Below, one piece after another: positions 44,110-56,691 of a DNA stretch of 64,000 bases (positions within the stretch are counted from its first letter, which is position 1; the number at the start of each line of letters is the position of its first letter). Source of the DNA: Arthrobacter sp. Leaf234. GTDB taxonomy: Bacteria; Actinomycetota; Actinomycetes; Actinomycetales; Micrococcaceae. Both the position numbers and the translations under genes were made by a program. The DNA is taken from the NCBI RefSeq assembly GCF_001422665.1, contig NZ_LMLU01000001.1:1390732-1454731 (forward strand), written 5' to 3'. Under the pieces are notes generated by a model. The model made no database searches. It was not told where the DNA came from and was given only the letters and a program-made list of their open reading frames with translations.

Positions 44110-45126
44110 ATGCCCCCGCCCCGCACCCGGAACCGCCGGGCGACCATCAACGATGTCGCGACCGCGGCCGGGCTCTCCAGAGGGACCGTCTCCCGCGTCG
44201 TCAACGGCGAGCGCTATGTGTCCGACGAGGCGCGGATCGCCGTCGAGGAGGCGATCGCGAGCGTCGGCTACGTGCGCAACTCGGCCGCCCGGAATCTCGT
44301 CACGCAGGAGTCCCGCGCCATCGCGCTGATCATCCACGAACCCCACTCGCTGCTGTTCGAGGATCCCAACATCGGCTCGATCCTGCTCGGGGCCAACGAG
44401 GTGCTCTCGAGGGCGGACTACCAGCTGGTCTCACTCATCATCGACTCCGACCGCGACAGCCGCCGCGTGGCCGACTACCTGCGGGGCGGGCTCGTGGACG
44501 GCGCCGTCATCGTGTCCGCGCGCGCCTCGGATCCCATCGCGTCCGCCGTCCGCGACATCGGGGTACCGGCGGCGTTCGTCGGCCACCCACCCGGGACCCC
44601 GGACCTCCCCTACGTCGCCATCGACAACTCCGCGGCCGCGCGGTCCATCACCGAGCGGCTCGTGGCGACGGGCCGCAAGCGCATCGGGATGATCGCCAGT
44701 GCGATGGACCGCGATTCCGGACAGGACCGCTTCGCCGGCTTCCGCGAGGCGATGGGTTCGCGCTTCGATCCGTCGCTCGTGGTGGAGTACCCGCTCTACA
44801 CCTACGCCGCGGGGCTTCAGGGGATGCAGGAACTGCTGCGCCGGTGCCCGGAGATCGACGGCGTGTTCGCCGCGTCCGATGCCGTTGCCGCGGGGGCCAT
44901 GACGGCGCTGCAGGAGTCGGGGCGGAAGGTGCCCGACGACGTCGGGATCGTGGGGTTCGACGACAGCAGCTGGGCGCTGCGGACCCGCCCGCAGCTCTCG
45001 ACGGTCCGGCAACCCGCTGACCTGCTGGGCAGCACCGCGGCCGAGCTCGTCCTCGCGCAGATCCGGGGCCTGCCCAGTGCGGTGCAGGTCCTCGACACCG
45101 CCGTCGTCTGGCGCGATTCCGCCTAG
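44110..45126 (+). CDS. LacI-family transcriptional regulator
   Basis: This is a 338-residue repressor. The DNA-binding domain at residues 11-60 reads ATINDVATAAGLSRGTVSRV, with hinge segment SVGYVRNSAARNLVTQESRA. The effector-binding core follows, with periplasmic-binding-protein motifs (RIGMIASAMDRDSGQDRFAG, VFAASDAVAAGAMTALQESG, VGIVGFDDSSWALRTRPQLS). No sugar gene is adjacent, so its target is elsewhere; the GH42-ABC operators at 34037-34098 are a candidate only by distance. Confidence 0.93.
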   Translation: MPPPRTRNRRATINDVATAAGLSRGTVSRVVNGERYVSDEARIAVEEAIASVGYVRNSAARNLVTQESRAIALIIHEPHSLLFEDPNIGSILLGANEVLSRADYQLVSLIIDSDRDSRRVADYLRGGLVDGAVIVSARASDPIASAVRDIGVPAAFVGHPPGTPDLPYVAIDNSAAARSITERLVATGRKRIGMIASAMDRDSGQDRFAGFREAMGSRFDPSLVVEYPLYTYAAGLQGMQELLRRCPEIDGVFAASDAVAAGAMTALQESGRKVPDDVGIVGFDDSSWALRTRPQLSTVRQPADLLGSTAAELVLAQIRGLPSAVQVLDTAVVWRDSA

Positions 45127-45150
45127 TAGCCGCAGGTCAGGAGCATCAGC

Positions 45151-45444
45151 ATGTGGATCGGGTCCATCGAGTTCGACATCCTGCTGGGTGACGTGCATTC
45201 CCTCAAGGGCAAGCGGTCCGTGGTGCGGCCGATCGTCGCGGACCTCCGGCGCTCCTTCGAGGTGTCCGCAGCCGAGGTGGGCCACCAGGACCTGCACCGG
45301 CGGGCGATCGTGGGCGTCGGACTGGTCAGCGGCGACCGGCAGCACGTGGTGGACGTGCTGGACCGCGTGGAGCGCCACGTCGCGTCCCGCCCGGAGATCG
45401 AGCTGCTCAGTGCTCGGCGGCGACTGATCGACAGCGAGGACTAG
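45151..45444 (+). CDS. DUF503 (YlxP-like) protein
   Basis: This is a 97-residue protein of the DUF503/YlxP family. It begins MWIGSIEFDILLGDVHSLKG, followed by KRSVVRPIVADLRRSFEVSA and a C-terminal half. The family includes YlxP near the translation factor operon in many bacteria, but function is not established. AGGAG lies 8-12 bases upstream of ATG. It overlaps the convergent HAD gene by four bases (CTAG shared by both stops). Confidence 0.9.
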   Translation: MWIGSIEFDILLGDVHSLKGKRSVVRPIVADLRRSFEVSAAEVGHQDLHRRAIVGVGLVSGDRQHVVDVLDRVERHVASRPEIELLSARRRLIDSED

Positions 45445-46169
45445 GCGCGCTCACGGCTTCGCGCCGGCCGCTGCGAGCGGTGCAGCGCACCGTCGTCGAA
45501 CGCGGTCAGGAGCGCCCGGATGTCCTTGTGCACCTCGACGGCCCCTGCCTCGCGGAGCTCGGCCGCGCTCGTGCCGCCGGAGGCGAGCCCGACGGTCGGG
45601 ATGCCCAGTTCCGAGGCCGCCAGCACGTCCCAGACGGAATCCCCGACGAACACCGTGTTCGCGGCGTCCAGTCCGCCCGCCGCCAGCGCTGCCTGGAGGA
45701 TGTCCGGATCGGGTTTACTGTTCTCGGCGTCTCCCGAACTCGTCGCGGCGCTGATGGCCTCGTCCGCGCCGATGATCCCGCGCGAGACGGCCAGCTCCTG
45801 GTGCGAGGCGGAGGAGGCGAGGACCACGGTGAGGCCCCCGTCGGCGCAGCGCCGCAGCAGCTCGCCCGCGCCCTCGAAGCTCCGGAGCCCGGGCCAGAAG
45901 GTCGAGAACACCGCGGAGCGCGTGGCATCGAGCTCGTCGTCCTGCTCGGTGTCGCGATCGTCGCCCAGCAGGTGGGCCACGAGCTTGTCCCCGCCCATGC
46001 CGATCGCACGGTGGATCTCCGCCATCGGCAGGTCGTGGCCGAAGCGGCGGAAGGCCTGCCACCACGCCATCGTGTGCTGGTAGTTGGAGTCGACGAGCGT
46101 TCCGTCCACGTCGAAGAGGACCCCGTGCCGTGTCGGCCGGTCGTCCGTGCTGCTGGCACTGTCCGTCAT
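45441..46169 (-). CDS. HAD-family phosphatase (phosphoglycolate phosphatase-like)
   Basis: This is a 242-residue HAD hydrolase. Motif I is VLFDVDGTLVDSN with Asp20 nucleophile and Asp22. A helical cap (about 32-100), motif II (VVLASSASHQEL) and motifs III/IV (NSKPDPDILQAAL, FVGDSVWDVLAASELGIPTV) follow. The cap suggests a beta-phosphoglucomutase/phosphoglycolate phosphatase-type enzyme, but the substrate is not determined. It converges with DUF503. Confidence 0.92.
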   Translation of the reverse strand: MTDSASSTDDRPTRHGVLFDVDGTLVDSNYQHTMAWWQAFRRFGHDLPMAEIHRAIGMGGDKLVAHLLGDDRDTEQDDELDATRSAVFSTFWPGLRSFEGAGELLRRCADGGLTVVLASSASHQELAVSRGIIGADEAISAATSSGDAENSKPDPDILQAALAAGGLDAANTVFVGDSVWDVLAASELGIPTVGLASGGTSAAELREAGAVEVHKDIRALLTAFDDGALHRSQRPARSRERA

Positions 46170-46282
46170 GCCTGTGCTCCTTCCCTCCGTCGCCCGTCCT
46201 GGTTCCCCACGAGTCTAGGAAGCCCGGCGTACCCGCGGGAAGGGCGCCGCCGGGTTGCGGTCGTCCCGGATGTGTGGCTCGG

Positions 46283-47497
46283 TCAGGGGGCGGGGACCGG
46301 CTCGACGACGATGACCACCCGATCCTCGCCGATCCGCGTCAGGACGAGGGTCGCCTTCCTGCGGCCCTTGCCGGACCCGGTCAGGAGCTGTTTCCGGACC
46401 TCCTCCGGGGTGACGGAGGTCCCCCGTTTCTTGATGTCCAGCACGCCGATGCCCTCGGACCGGACCCACGCCTTCAGCGCCTTCACGTTGTAGGGGCGGA
46501 CCTCGAGGACGCGGTAGGCCCGGGCGAAGGGCGTGTCCGTGAGCGTGGGCGCGCAGATGTAGGCGATCATCGGGTCCAGCAGGTGCCCGCCCAGCTGCTG
46601 TGCGAGGTCCGCCACCAGCTCGGCGCGGATGACGGCGCCGTCGGGCTCGTAGAGGTAGCCCGCGGGTTCCCCGACCGCCGCCGTCGGGCCGTCCCCGAAG
46701 GATGCCTCCGACACCATTTCCGCCGCTCCCCGGGCCCCGAGCAGGAGCGCTGCGCGCCGGACGCCCGGCCGGCGGAGCGCGTTGAACCAGAGCGCCACCT
46801 CCGTGACATCGCCGTCCACGGAGACCCATTGCGCCTCGCACGTCCCGGGGACCGATTCGTGCGGCATGCCGGGGCCCATCTTCACGCCGACGGGCATGCC
46901 GCTGTCGGCGAGCTGCTGGACGAAGGAGAGCGGGGGGGAGAACGCCTCGGGATCGAAGAGGCGGGACGTGCCCGACGTCGTCGTCGTCCTCCGCGCCGGA
47001 TCCAGCCACACGCCGTCGTACCCGGCGGTGTCAACGAAGGCGGCGTCGGCGTTCACCACGCGGGCGTTGGGGAACGGCATCAGGTTCATGGTGGCCGCGG
47101 CCGCCGTGGTCTCGTCGAGCTCGACGGCGGTGACCTCGCGGTCGAGGGTGGCCAGCGCCATGCTGTCGGCCCCCAGCCCGCAGCCGAGGTCCGCCACCTT
47201 GACGAGTCCGGCGTCGACGAAGCGCCGTGCATGTTGTGCGGCGACGCTCAGGCGTGTGGCCTGCTCGAGCCCGGCGGTGGTGAACACCATGTGGTCGGCG
47301 AACGGCCCGAACTTCGCCGAGGCCCTGGCCCGCAGGCGCGACTGCGTCAGGGCGGCGGCGACCACGCCGGGAGCGTGGCCGGCCTTCCGCAGCTGCTCGG
47401 TGAGGCGGAGGCTGTCGGCCTCGGTGTAGGGCCCGAGCGAGTTCAGCAGCTCCCAGCCCTCGGGGGTCAGGATGTCCGCGATGTTGTCCGAAGCCAT
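46283..47497 (-). CDS. Class I SAM-dependent methyltransferase with C-terminal THUMP-like domain
   Basis: This is a 404-residue cytoplasmic protein. A helical N-terminus (GPYTEADSLRLTEQLRKAGH) is followed by a Rossmann fold with the SAM-binding motif VADLGCGLGADSMALATLDR and motif II VTAVELDETTAAAATMNL. A C-terminal THUMP-like region (about 320-404) contains RVLEVRPYNVKALKAWVRSE and VLDIKKRGTSVTPEEVRKQL. Such domains bind RNA, suggesting an RNA methyltransferase; substrate unknown. It is divergent from the groES promoter. Confidence 0.88.
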   Translation of the reverse strand: MASDNIADILTPEGWELLNSLGPYTEADSLRLTEQLRKAGHAPGVVAAALTQSRLRARASAKFGPFADHMVFTTAGLEQATRLSVAAQHARRFVDAGLVKVADLGCGLGADSMALATLDREVTAVELDETTAAAATMNLMPFPNARVVNADAAFVDTAGYDGVWLDPARRTTTTSGTSRLFDPEAFSPPLSFVQQLADSGMPVGVKMGPGMPHESVPGTCEAQWVSVDGDVTEVALWFNALRRPGVRRAALLLGARGAAEMVSEASFGDGPTAAVGEPAGYLYEPDGAVIRAELVADLAQQLGGHLLDPMIAYICAPTLTDTPFARAYRVLEVRPYNVKALKAWVRSEGIGVLDIKKRGTSVTPEEVRKQLLTGSGKGRRKATLVLTRIGEDRVVIVVEPVPAP

Positions 47498-47572
47498 GGT
47501 GCCAGCCTAGGCGACGCAGCCGTCGGACCGGGTCCGGCCGCCTGCGTCATCGCATCGTCGGACCGTCGACAT

Positions 47573-47599
47573 TTGGCACTCGCCTTGACCGAGTGCCAG
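47573..47599. promoter_or_regulatory. CIRCE element 1 (HrcA operator)
   Basis: TTGGCACTC-N9-GAGTGCCAG matches the HrcA operator TTAGCACTC-N9-GAGTGCTAA in 8 and 7 of 9 arm positions. It overlaps the -35 region (TTGACC lies within the N9). Confidence 0.93.
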
Positions 47600-47613
47600 C
47601 CCTTGCATACAGT
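47585..47613 (+). promoter_or_regulatory. groES: groES-groEL promoter
   Basis: TTGACC (47585-47590) and TACAGT (47608-47613) are separated by 17 bases. CIRCE 1 covers the -35 and CIRCE 2 begins just after the -10. The transcript would start near 47620 and include about 120 bases of leader. Confidence 0.8.
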
Positions 47614-47618
47614 CAGAG

Positions 47619-47645
47619 TTGGCACTCACTCCCTGTGGGTGCTAG
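47619..47645. promoter_or_regulatory. CIRCE element 2 (HrcA operator)
   Basis: TTGGCACTC-N9-GGGTGCTAG is a second CIRCE, less perfect in the right arm, 46 bases downstream of the first. It lies in the start-site and early leader region. Confidence 0.85.
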
Positions 47646-47738
47646 TCCCGAGGGAAGCGTTCGCCGGCACCGCGACGACGGTTCACGCCCATCCCGACGG
47701 CCCCAATCCATTGGTATCGAACGCAAAGGAGAGCCCGA

Positions 47739-48035
47739 GTGTCGGTCTCTATTAAGCCCCTTGAGGATCGCATCGTTGTCCGCCCCCTCGAAGCCGAGCA
47801 GACCACTGCTTCCGGCCTCGTCATCCCGGACACGGCCAAGGAGAAGCCCCAGGAGGGCGAGGTCGTGGCAGTCGGACCGGGTCGTGTCGACGACAACGGC
47901 AACCGCGTCCCCGTCGACGTCGCCGAGGGCGACATCGTCATCTACTCGAAGTACGGCGGAACCGAGGTCAAGCACGGCGGCCAGGAGTACCTGGTGCTCT
48001 CCGCCCGCGACGTCCTCGCAGTCGTCGTCAAGTAG
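47739..48035 (+). CDS. groES: Co-chaperonin GroES
   Basis: This 98-residue cytosolic co-chaperonin caps GroEL. It begins [20 protein letters not shown], has the mobile-loop region [20 protein letters not shown], and continues [20 protein letters not shown] and [23 protein letters not shown] at 47739 follows AAAGGAG. It is first in the groES-groEL pair, downstream of two CIRCE elements, so HrcA-repressed heat-shock control is expected. An intrinsic terminator separates it from groEL. Confidence 0.97.
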   Translation: MSVSIKPLEDRIVVRPLEAEQTTASGLVIPDTAKEKPQEGEVVAVGPGRVDDNGNRVPVDVAEGDIVIYSKYGGTEVKHGGQEYLVLSARDVLAVVVK

Positions 48036-48050
48036 TAACCCCTTGAGAAG

Positions 48051-48077
48051 CCCCGGCCCGCAGTGGCCGGGGTTTTT
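48051..48077 (+). terminator. Intrinsic terminator between groES and groEL
   Basis: CCCCGGCC pairs with GGCCGGGG (48065-48072) across a 6-base loop, followed by TTTTT. It lies in the 72-base gap between the two genes. Confidence 0.88.
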
Positions 48078-48095
48078 CTCGCTGCACAAGCCTGA

Positions 48096-49724
<1,629 letters not shown>

Positions 49725-49760
49725 GACGCCTGCCTGAACGGCACACGATCCCGGCACGTC

Positions 49761-49797
49761 CAGCAGCACCCCGGCTCATCGAGCCGGGGTGCTGCTG
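49761..49797 (+). terminator. Hairpin terminator after groEL
   Basis: A 17-bp perfect stem (CAGCAGCACCCCGGCTC and its complement) closes a 3-base loop 36 bases after the groEL stop. There is no T-tract. Confidence 0.82.
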
Positions 49798-49941
49798 CAT
49801 GTGGCCTCTTCCGCGCAGTCACCCCGGATGCCCTGCCCGGCGCATCGAGCCCAGGCAGGATCCCGCGACAAGCGGCAGGGTCGAACACTCCCACTCCGCA
49901 CAGCCCGCAGGGGGATCCGGGCGACGACGTCCCGACGACGA

Positions 49942-49978
49942 CGAAGCCCCGGCCACTCCTTCGAGTGCCGGGGCTTCG
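49942..49978 (-). terminator. Hairpin terminator downstream of RNase J
   Basis: CGAAGCCCCGGC-CACTC pairs with GAGTGCCGGGGCTTCG across a CTTC-like loop with one bulged C. It lies 33 bases past the RNase J stop on the minus strand and may stop transcription from both sides. Confidence 0.75.
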
Positions 49979-50010
49979 GGCGCTGCGGGCGTCGGGCCCG
50001 GAGCGTGGGA

Positions 50011-51699
50011 TCAGGCGTCGACGACGATCGCCGTGACGACCGGCTGGCGGTTGTAGAAGCGGCGCATCCAGTTGGCCGTGGCCCGTTCGATGATGTCCTC
50101 GGGGTCCTGTCGGCGGCCGCCCTGGCGGTTGGACGCGGCATCGCGCAGTGCCTTCTCGACGGCGGCTCCGGCCTTGTCGAGGTCCTCGTCGGAGCAGGAG
50201 AAGCCCTTCGTGAAGAACTCGGGCGACTCGACCATCTCCCCGTTGTCCGGGTCGATGATGGCGAGGACCGTGACCACGCCCTCCTCGGCGAGGCGACGGC
50301 GCTCCACGAGGTCCTCCTCGGTGATGCCGCCGACGCTGTCGCCGTCGACGAACACGAGGCCGGCGTCGACCTTGCCGGAGAGCGTGGCGCGGCCGCGCGC
50401 GAGGTCGACGGTCACGCCGTCCTGGGCGATGACCACGTTGCGGGGATCGACGCCGGTCGCGACGGCGATCTCCGAGTTCGCGCGGAGGTGGCGCCACTCG
50501 CCGTGGACCGGCATGACGTTGCGCGGCTTGACGATGTTGTAGCAGTAGGCGAGCTCGCCGGCGCTGGCGTGGCCGGAGACGTGCACCTTGGCGTTGCCCT
50601 TGTGGACCACGTTGGCGCCGATCTCGGTGAGGGCGTTGATGATGCCGTAGATCGCGTTCTCGTTGCCCGGGATGAGCGAGCTCGCGAGCAGGACGGTGTC
50701 ACCCTCGCTGATCCGGATGGCGTGGTCCTTGTTGGCCATGCGGGACAGCGCGGCCATCGGCTCGCCCTGCGAACCGGTGCAGATCAGCACCACCTTGTGG
50801 TCGTCGCTGCGCTCGAGCTTCTTGAAGTCCACGAGCAGGCCCTGCGGGATGTTGAGGTAGCCGAGGTCCGCCGCGATGGTCATGTTGCGGACCATCGAGC
50901 GTCCCACGAACGCCACCTTGCGGCGGTGGCGGTGCGCGGTGTCGATGATCTGCTGGATGCGGTGGATGTGGCTCGCGAAGCTCGAGACGATGATGCGGCG
51001 CGGGGCGGTGCGGAACACGGCGTCGATGGCCGGGCCGAGGTCCTTCTCCGACGTCGTGAAGCCCGGGACGTCCGCGTTGGTGGAGTCCGTCAGGAACAGG
51101 TCCACGCCCTCGGCGCCGAGGCGGGCGAACGCGCCCAGGTCCGTGATGCGGCGGTCGAGCGGGAACTGGTCCATCTTGAAGTCACCCGTATGCAGCACCA
51201 TGCCGGCGGCGGTGCGGATGGCGACGGCGAGGCTGTCGGGGATGGAGTGGTTGACCGCGACGAACTCGAGGTCGAAACCGCCCATGGTCCGGCGGTCACC
51301 CTCCTTGACCTGGACGGTCTTCGGGGTGATGCGGTGCTCCTTGAGCTTCGCCTCGATGAAGGCCAGCGTGAGGCGCGAGCCGACCAGGGGGATGTCCGCG
51401 CGCTCCTTGAGGAGATACGGGACACCGCCGATGTGGTCCTCGTGCCCGTGCGTCAGGACGACGGCCACGACGTCGTCGAGCCGGTCCCGGATGTAGGAGA
51501 AGTCCGGGAGGATGACATTGATGCCGGGCTGGTGCTCCTCGGGGAACAGGACTCCGCAGTCGACGATCAGCAGTTTGCCGTCGAACTCGAACACGGTCAT
51601 GTTTCTACCGATCTCACCGATCCCACCCAGGGCGACAATGCGCATGGCTCCCTTGGCCAGGTCCCGTGGTGCTGTCAGTGCGGCAGGTCTTTTATTCAC
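50011..51699 (-). CDS. rnj: Ribonuclease J
   Basis: This is a 562-residue metallo-beta-lactamase/beta-CASP ribonuclease that degrades and processes RNA as a 5'-3' exonuclease and endonuclease. It has RIVALGGIGEIGRNMTVFEF, the zinc-binding motif LTHGHEDHIGGVPYL and a second metal site GMVLHTGDFKMDQFP. A C-terminal beta-CASP part follows, including STNADVPGFTTSEKDLGPAI. The GTG start at 51699 gives a typical N-terminal extension; ATG at 51645 would remove 18 residues. It is divergent from guaB. Confidence 0.95.
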   Translation of the reverse strand: MNKRPAALTAPRDLAKGAMRIVALGGIGEIGRNMTVFEFDGKLLIVDCGVLFPEEHQPGINVILPDFSYIRDRLDDVVAVVLTHGHEDHIGGVPYLLKERADIPLVGSRLTLAFIEAKLKEHRITPKTVQVKEGDRRTMGGFDLEFVAVNHSIPDSLAVAIRTAAGMVLHTGDFKMDQFPLDRRITDLGAFARLGAEGVDLFLTDSTNADVPGFTTSEKDLGPAIDAVFRTAPRRIIVSSFASHIHRIQQIIDTAHRHRRKVAFVGRSMVRNMTIAADLGYLNIPQGLLVDFKKLERSDDHKVVLICTGSQGEPMAALSRMANKDHAIRISEGDTVLLASSLIPGNENAIYGIINALTEIGANVVHKGNAKVHVSGHASAGELAYCYNIVKPRNVMPVHGEWRHLRANSEIAVATGVDPRNVVIAQDGVTVDLARGRATLSGKVDAGLVFVDGDSVGGITEEDLVERRRLAEEGVVTVLAIIDPDNGEMVESPEFFTKGFSCSDEDLDKAGAAVEKALRDAASNRQGGRRQDPEDIIERATANWMRRFYNRQPVVTAIVVDA

Positions 51700-53534
<1,835 letters not shown>

Positions 53535-53544
53535 CGCAGCCCCC

Positions 53545-53577
53545 GGCATCAGCCCCCTCACCGAGGGGGCTGATGCC
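53545..53577 (+). terminator. Hairpin after guaB overlapping the next ribosome site
   Basis: A 15-bp perfect stem (GGCATCAGCCCCCTC and complement) with a 3-base loop lies between guaB and the next ATG at 53580. Its right arm contains GAGGGGG, the only Shine-Dalgarno-like sequence before that ATG, so it may also restrict translation. Confidence 0.75.
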
Positions 53578-53579
53578 GT

Positions 53580-55409
53580 ATGAGCGGACTGCCGCAGCCC
53601 GAGGCCACGGCCCGCCGCAAGCTCCGCCTCGGGCCCTACGCGCGCGCTGTGGGGCAGGTCCTCGCCGTCAGCGCGAAGGCGTCGCCGGGCGCCGTGGCGA
53701 TGAAGGTCGCCGGCTCCCTGATCTCCGCGGTGCTGCCGCTCGTGACCACCTACTTCGCCTCACTCACGACGACGGCCCTCGCGGCCGCCTATGCGGGTGA
53801 GCCCGACGCCGGCCGGGCGGCCATCACCTACGTGATCGTCACCGCCGTCCTCGGGCTCCTGTGGGGTGCCTTCACGAGCGTGGACCGCTACATCCAGCAG
53901 GTCCTCAGTTTCCGCGTCGGTGCGATCGTCGGTGACCGCATGTACGAGCGGTTCCTCGCCCTCGAGTTCTGGCGGTACGACGACAAGGAGACGGTGGACC
54001 TCTACGACCGGGCGCGCCGTTTCTCCGACTCCTACGCGCGGGTGCTCGACCGCATCGCGGCCATCTTCACCCAGCTGGCGTCCGTGGTCCTCGCGATCGG
54101 GGCGCTCCTGCTCGTGAGCTGGTGGATCGCGCTGATCGTCCTCGTCGCCATCATCCCCAGCGTGTACCTGCAGTTCCGCCTCTCGCGCGAGCAGATGGCG
54201 CACTGGAACACGCAGGTGGATTCGCGCCGCCAGCGGCGCATGATCGAGAACAACCTCATGAAGCCGCAGCACATCGCCGAGATGCGCCTGTACGGGATCG
54301 TCCGCTACCTGATGGGGCTGCGCTCGACGCTGCGGGACGCCGACGAGAAACGGCGGCTCGATTTCCAGAAGCGCTACATCCCCAAGCAGCTCCTCGCCGA
54401 TGCACTGCAGTACGGCGCGGAACTCCTCGCCCTGGTGTGGATCGTGGGGCAGATCATCGCCCGCGCGCAGCCCGTGGGCCAGTTCCTCTACGTGCAGCAG
54501 ATCGTCAGCCGGGCCCTGAGCACCGCGAACAACCTCGTGTCCTCGCTGAGCTCCATCGACGAGGACCTCGCGAACCTCAAGGACTACGAGCAGTTCATGG
54601 ACTTCCCGCTGTCCACCTCGGCGACGGGGCGCCTGGAGGCGGCTCCGTCCGCCGTCGAGCTCAGGGACATCCACTTCACCTACGCAGGCGGCGAGGCCGA
54701 GGTGCTCAGGGGCGTCTCGATGTCCTTCGAGCGTGGGACGCACGTCGCGATCGTGGGGGAGAACGGGGCGGGGAAGTCCACGCTGATCCGTGTCCTCGCG
54801 GGCCTCTACCAGCCCAGCAAGGGCGAGGTGCTGCTCGACGGACGCGACCTCCGGGACATCGGGATCGACGACTGGCACCAGCACCTGGCGGTGATGTCGC
54901 AGGACTTCCTGCGGTACGAGTTCGCCACCGCCGAGAACAACATCTACTTCGGCGATGTGCACCGCCCGCGTGACGACGAGCGGGTGCGCCGCGCCGCGCG
55001 GGACGCCGAGGCGATGGAGTTCATCGAGAAGATGCCCAACGGCTTCGAGAACTACGTGAGCAACTGGATGGAGGACCCGCGCGGCCGGAAGGGCAGCGGT
55101 CTCTCGGGCGGCCAGTGGCAGCGTCTCGCGATGGCCCGCAACTTCTACCGCGACGCGCCGTTCGTCGTCATGGACGAGCCGACATCGGCCATCGACGCCC
55201 TCGCCGAGCACCGCATCTTCACCCGCCTGTTCGCCGACCGGAGCCGCACCATCATCGCCATCAGCCACCGCCTGGCGACGATCGAGAAGGCAGATATCGT
55301 GCACATGCTCGAGGACGGGCGGGTCGTCGAATCCGGCACGCACCGGGAACTGGTGGCGCTCCGCGGACGGTACTTCCGGATGTTCGAGAGCCAGCTCCCC
55401 GAGGACTAA
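53580..55409 (+). CDS. ABC transporter, fused permease-ATPase
   Basis: This 609-residue exporter half-transporter has a membrane domain (about 20-340, six helices) and an ATPase domain (about 365-605). The ATPase has Walker A GENGAGKSTL, signature SGLSGGQWQRLAMARN, Walker B FVVMDEPTSAID and H-loop AISHRLAT, all intact. It is probably a homodimer. ABC signature and Asn/Ile-rich Q-loop (VMSQDFLRYEF) are normal. Substrate is not predictable. It begins 3 bases after a stable hairpin downstream of guaB, so expression may be limited; no cotranscribed partner. Confidence 0.93.
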   Translation: MSGLPQPEATARRKLRLGPYARAVGQVLAVSAKASPGAVAMKVAGSLISAVLPLVTTYFASLTTTALAAAYAGEPDAGRAAITYVIVTAVLGLLWGAFTSVDRYIQQVLSFRVGAIVGDRMYERFLALEFWRYDDKETVDLYDRARRFSDSYARVLDRIAAIFTQLASVVLAIGALLLVSWWIALIVLVAIIPSVYLQFRLSREQMAHWNTQVDSRRQRRMIENNLMKPQHIAEMRLYGIVRYLMGLRSTLRDADEKRRLDFQKRYIPKQLLADALQYGAELLALVWIVGQIIARAQPVGQFLYVQQIVSRALSTANNLVSSLSSIDEDLANLKDYEQFMDFPLSTSATGRLEAAPSAVELRDIHFTYAGGEAEVLRGVSMSFERGTHVAIVGENGAGKSTLIRVLAGLYQPSKGEVLLDGRDLRDIGIDDWHQHLAVMSQDFLRYEFATAENNIYFGDVHRPRDDERVRRAARDAEAMEFIEKMPNGFENYVSNWMEDPRGRKGSGLSGGQWQRLAMARNFYRDAPFVVMDEPTSAIDALAEHRIFTRLFADRSRTIIAISHRLATIEKADIVHMLEDGRVVESGTHRELVALRGRYFRMFESQLPED

Positions 55410-55423
55410 CGGGCAGCGCCGCG

Positions 55424-56125
55424 TCACGGCCGGAGGAGGACGTCCTCACCCATGAGCGCAGCGCGGAACCCGTCGTCGCGCACCACGACGTCCTCGAGGA
55501 CGAGACCCTCCGGCAGTCCCTCGATCTCGTGCTCGAGGGACACGGAGTTGCGGACGATCGCTGCGATCGCGCCGGAGAGGAAGTCCGGCCCCCCGACGTC
55601 GATGGAACGTGGCTCGAGGACGAGGCGGCCGTCCTCGACGTCGACGGTGCCGGTCGCGGTGACGCGCAGGTCGCGGCCGAGTGCCTCGACGGTGCGGACC
55701 ACGGTAGCCTGACCGTCCTCCGCCGGGCGCACCTCCGCACCGCCGCCCAGGTCGGCCGCGACGACGTCGAAGGGGACGGTCGCGTCGACGGTGAGCTCCG
55801 CGGCGACCAGGCCGTCCGGGCCCGTCACCACGTCACGGCCGGCGGCGCGCACGTCCGTCAGCATCGAGCCCGAGGCGAGCACGGTACCCGCGTCGAGCCG
55901 GAGGTCCCCGAACCACACCTCGTCGTCGGACAGGTCCGCGGGCGGCGCAGGGGCGCCGGCACCGCCGTCCGGGGATGACGACGACGGCGCGGACGGGACG
56001 GGCCCGGCCGATCCGGCGTCGGCCGGCTCACTGACGATCCACCAGAGGACGCTGCCCGCGATGAGGACGAGCACCACCATCCCGGCCGCGCCGATCAGCC
56101 AGTCCCGGGCGCGTGTCCATGTCAT
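55424..56125 (-). CDS. LmeA/DUF2993-family lipid-binding protein
   Basis: This 233-residue membrane-anchored protein has a single N-terminal hydrophobic segment (residues about 9-30, WLIGAAGMVVLVLIAGSVLW). A Ser/Pro-rich linker follows to about residue 65, then an extracytoplasmic DUF2993 domain. That domain has DVRAAGRDVVTGPDGLVAAE, a repeat of DATVPFDVVAADLGG and a C-terminal EDVVVRDDGFRAALMGEDVL. The family member LmeA in mycobacteria binds phospholipids in the cell envelope. ATG at 56125 has a short leader. Confidence 0.88.
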   Translation of the reverse strand: MTWTRARDWLIGAAGMVVLVLIAGSVLWWIVSEPADAGSAGPVPSAPSSSSPDGGAGAPAPPADLSDDEVWFGDLRLDAGTVLASGSMLTDVRAAGRDVVTGPDGLVAAELTVDATVPFDVVAADLGGGAEVRPAEDGQATVVRTVEALGRDLRVTATGTVDVEDGRLVLEPRSIDVGGPDFLSGAIAAIVRNSVSLEHEIEGLPEGLVLEDVVVRDDGFRAALMGEDVLLRP

Positions 56126-56691
56126 GAGGCCAGTCTGGCGTGTCCGGTGGGGGAGGGCGAAACGCCGCCCGGCGCAACGGGCCCTGCAGGTCCCTGGCCA
56201 GGGGGCGGGATCGAGGCACGCGGCCGACCGTCGGGGCCGCGCCGGGCGGCGCGGACCGGCTGCGCCGGCGGGGACGGGCGGGACGGGCGACGCGCCGACT
56301 GCGCCGGCGTGGTGGTCATGGGCGGTCCAGGGCCGACGACGACGGCGGGCTGATCCCGACGGCGGGGCGGCTTTGCGCTGCGTCCGCGGCTCCTGAGAGG
56401 ATAGCCGGGCAGGACGATCACGGAACGATGGTCGCGGAACAAGGACGGTTGAGCATGCTGGGGACCTCGAAGGCCCGGAGCGCCGCGGTGAGCGGGGTGG
56501 CCCGAAGGGGCTGCTGTGCGCCCCTGCCGTCGCCGGCCCACCAGCATGCAGCGGACAGCCCACAGGGCTGACACCGCAGGACCGCCCGCCTCGCGGCGGT
56601 TCCTCCCACGGGACCCCTCGACGCGGTCCCCCGTGCCCGGCGCCGGCAGAGCGCGCATCCCCTCGATCCTCCTCTGCAAAGGTGTTCATCC
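56126..56691. other. Gene-free region before the FBP protein gene
   Basis: This 566-base stretch is exceptionally GC-rich, with short GACGGGCGG repeats near 56274-56291 and no supported gene. The last 30 bases before 56692 include AAAGGTG as a possible ribosome site. Confidence 0.6.
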
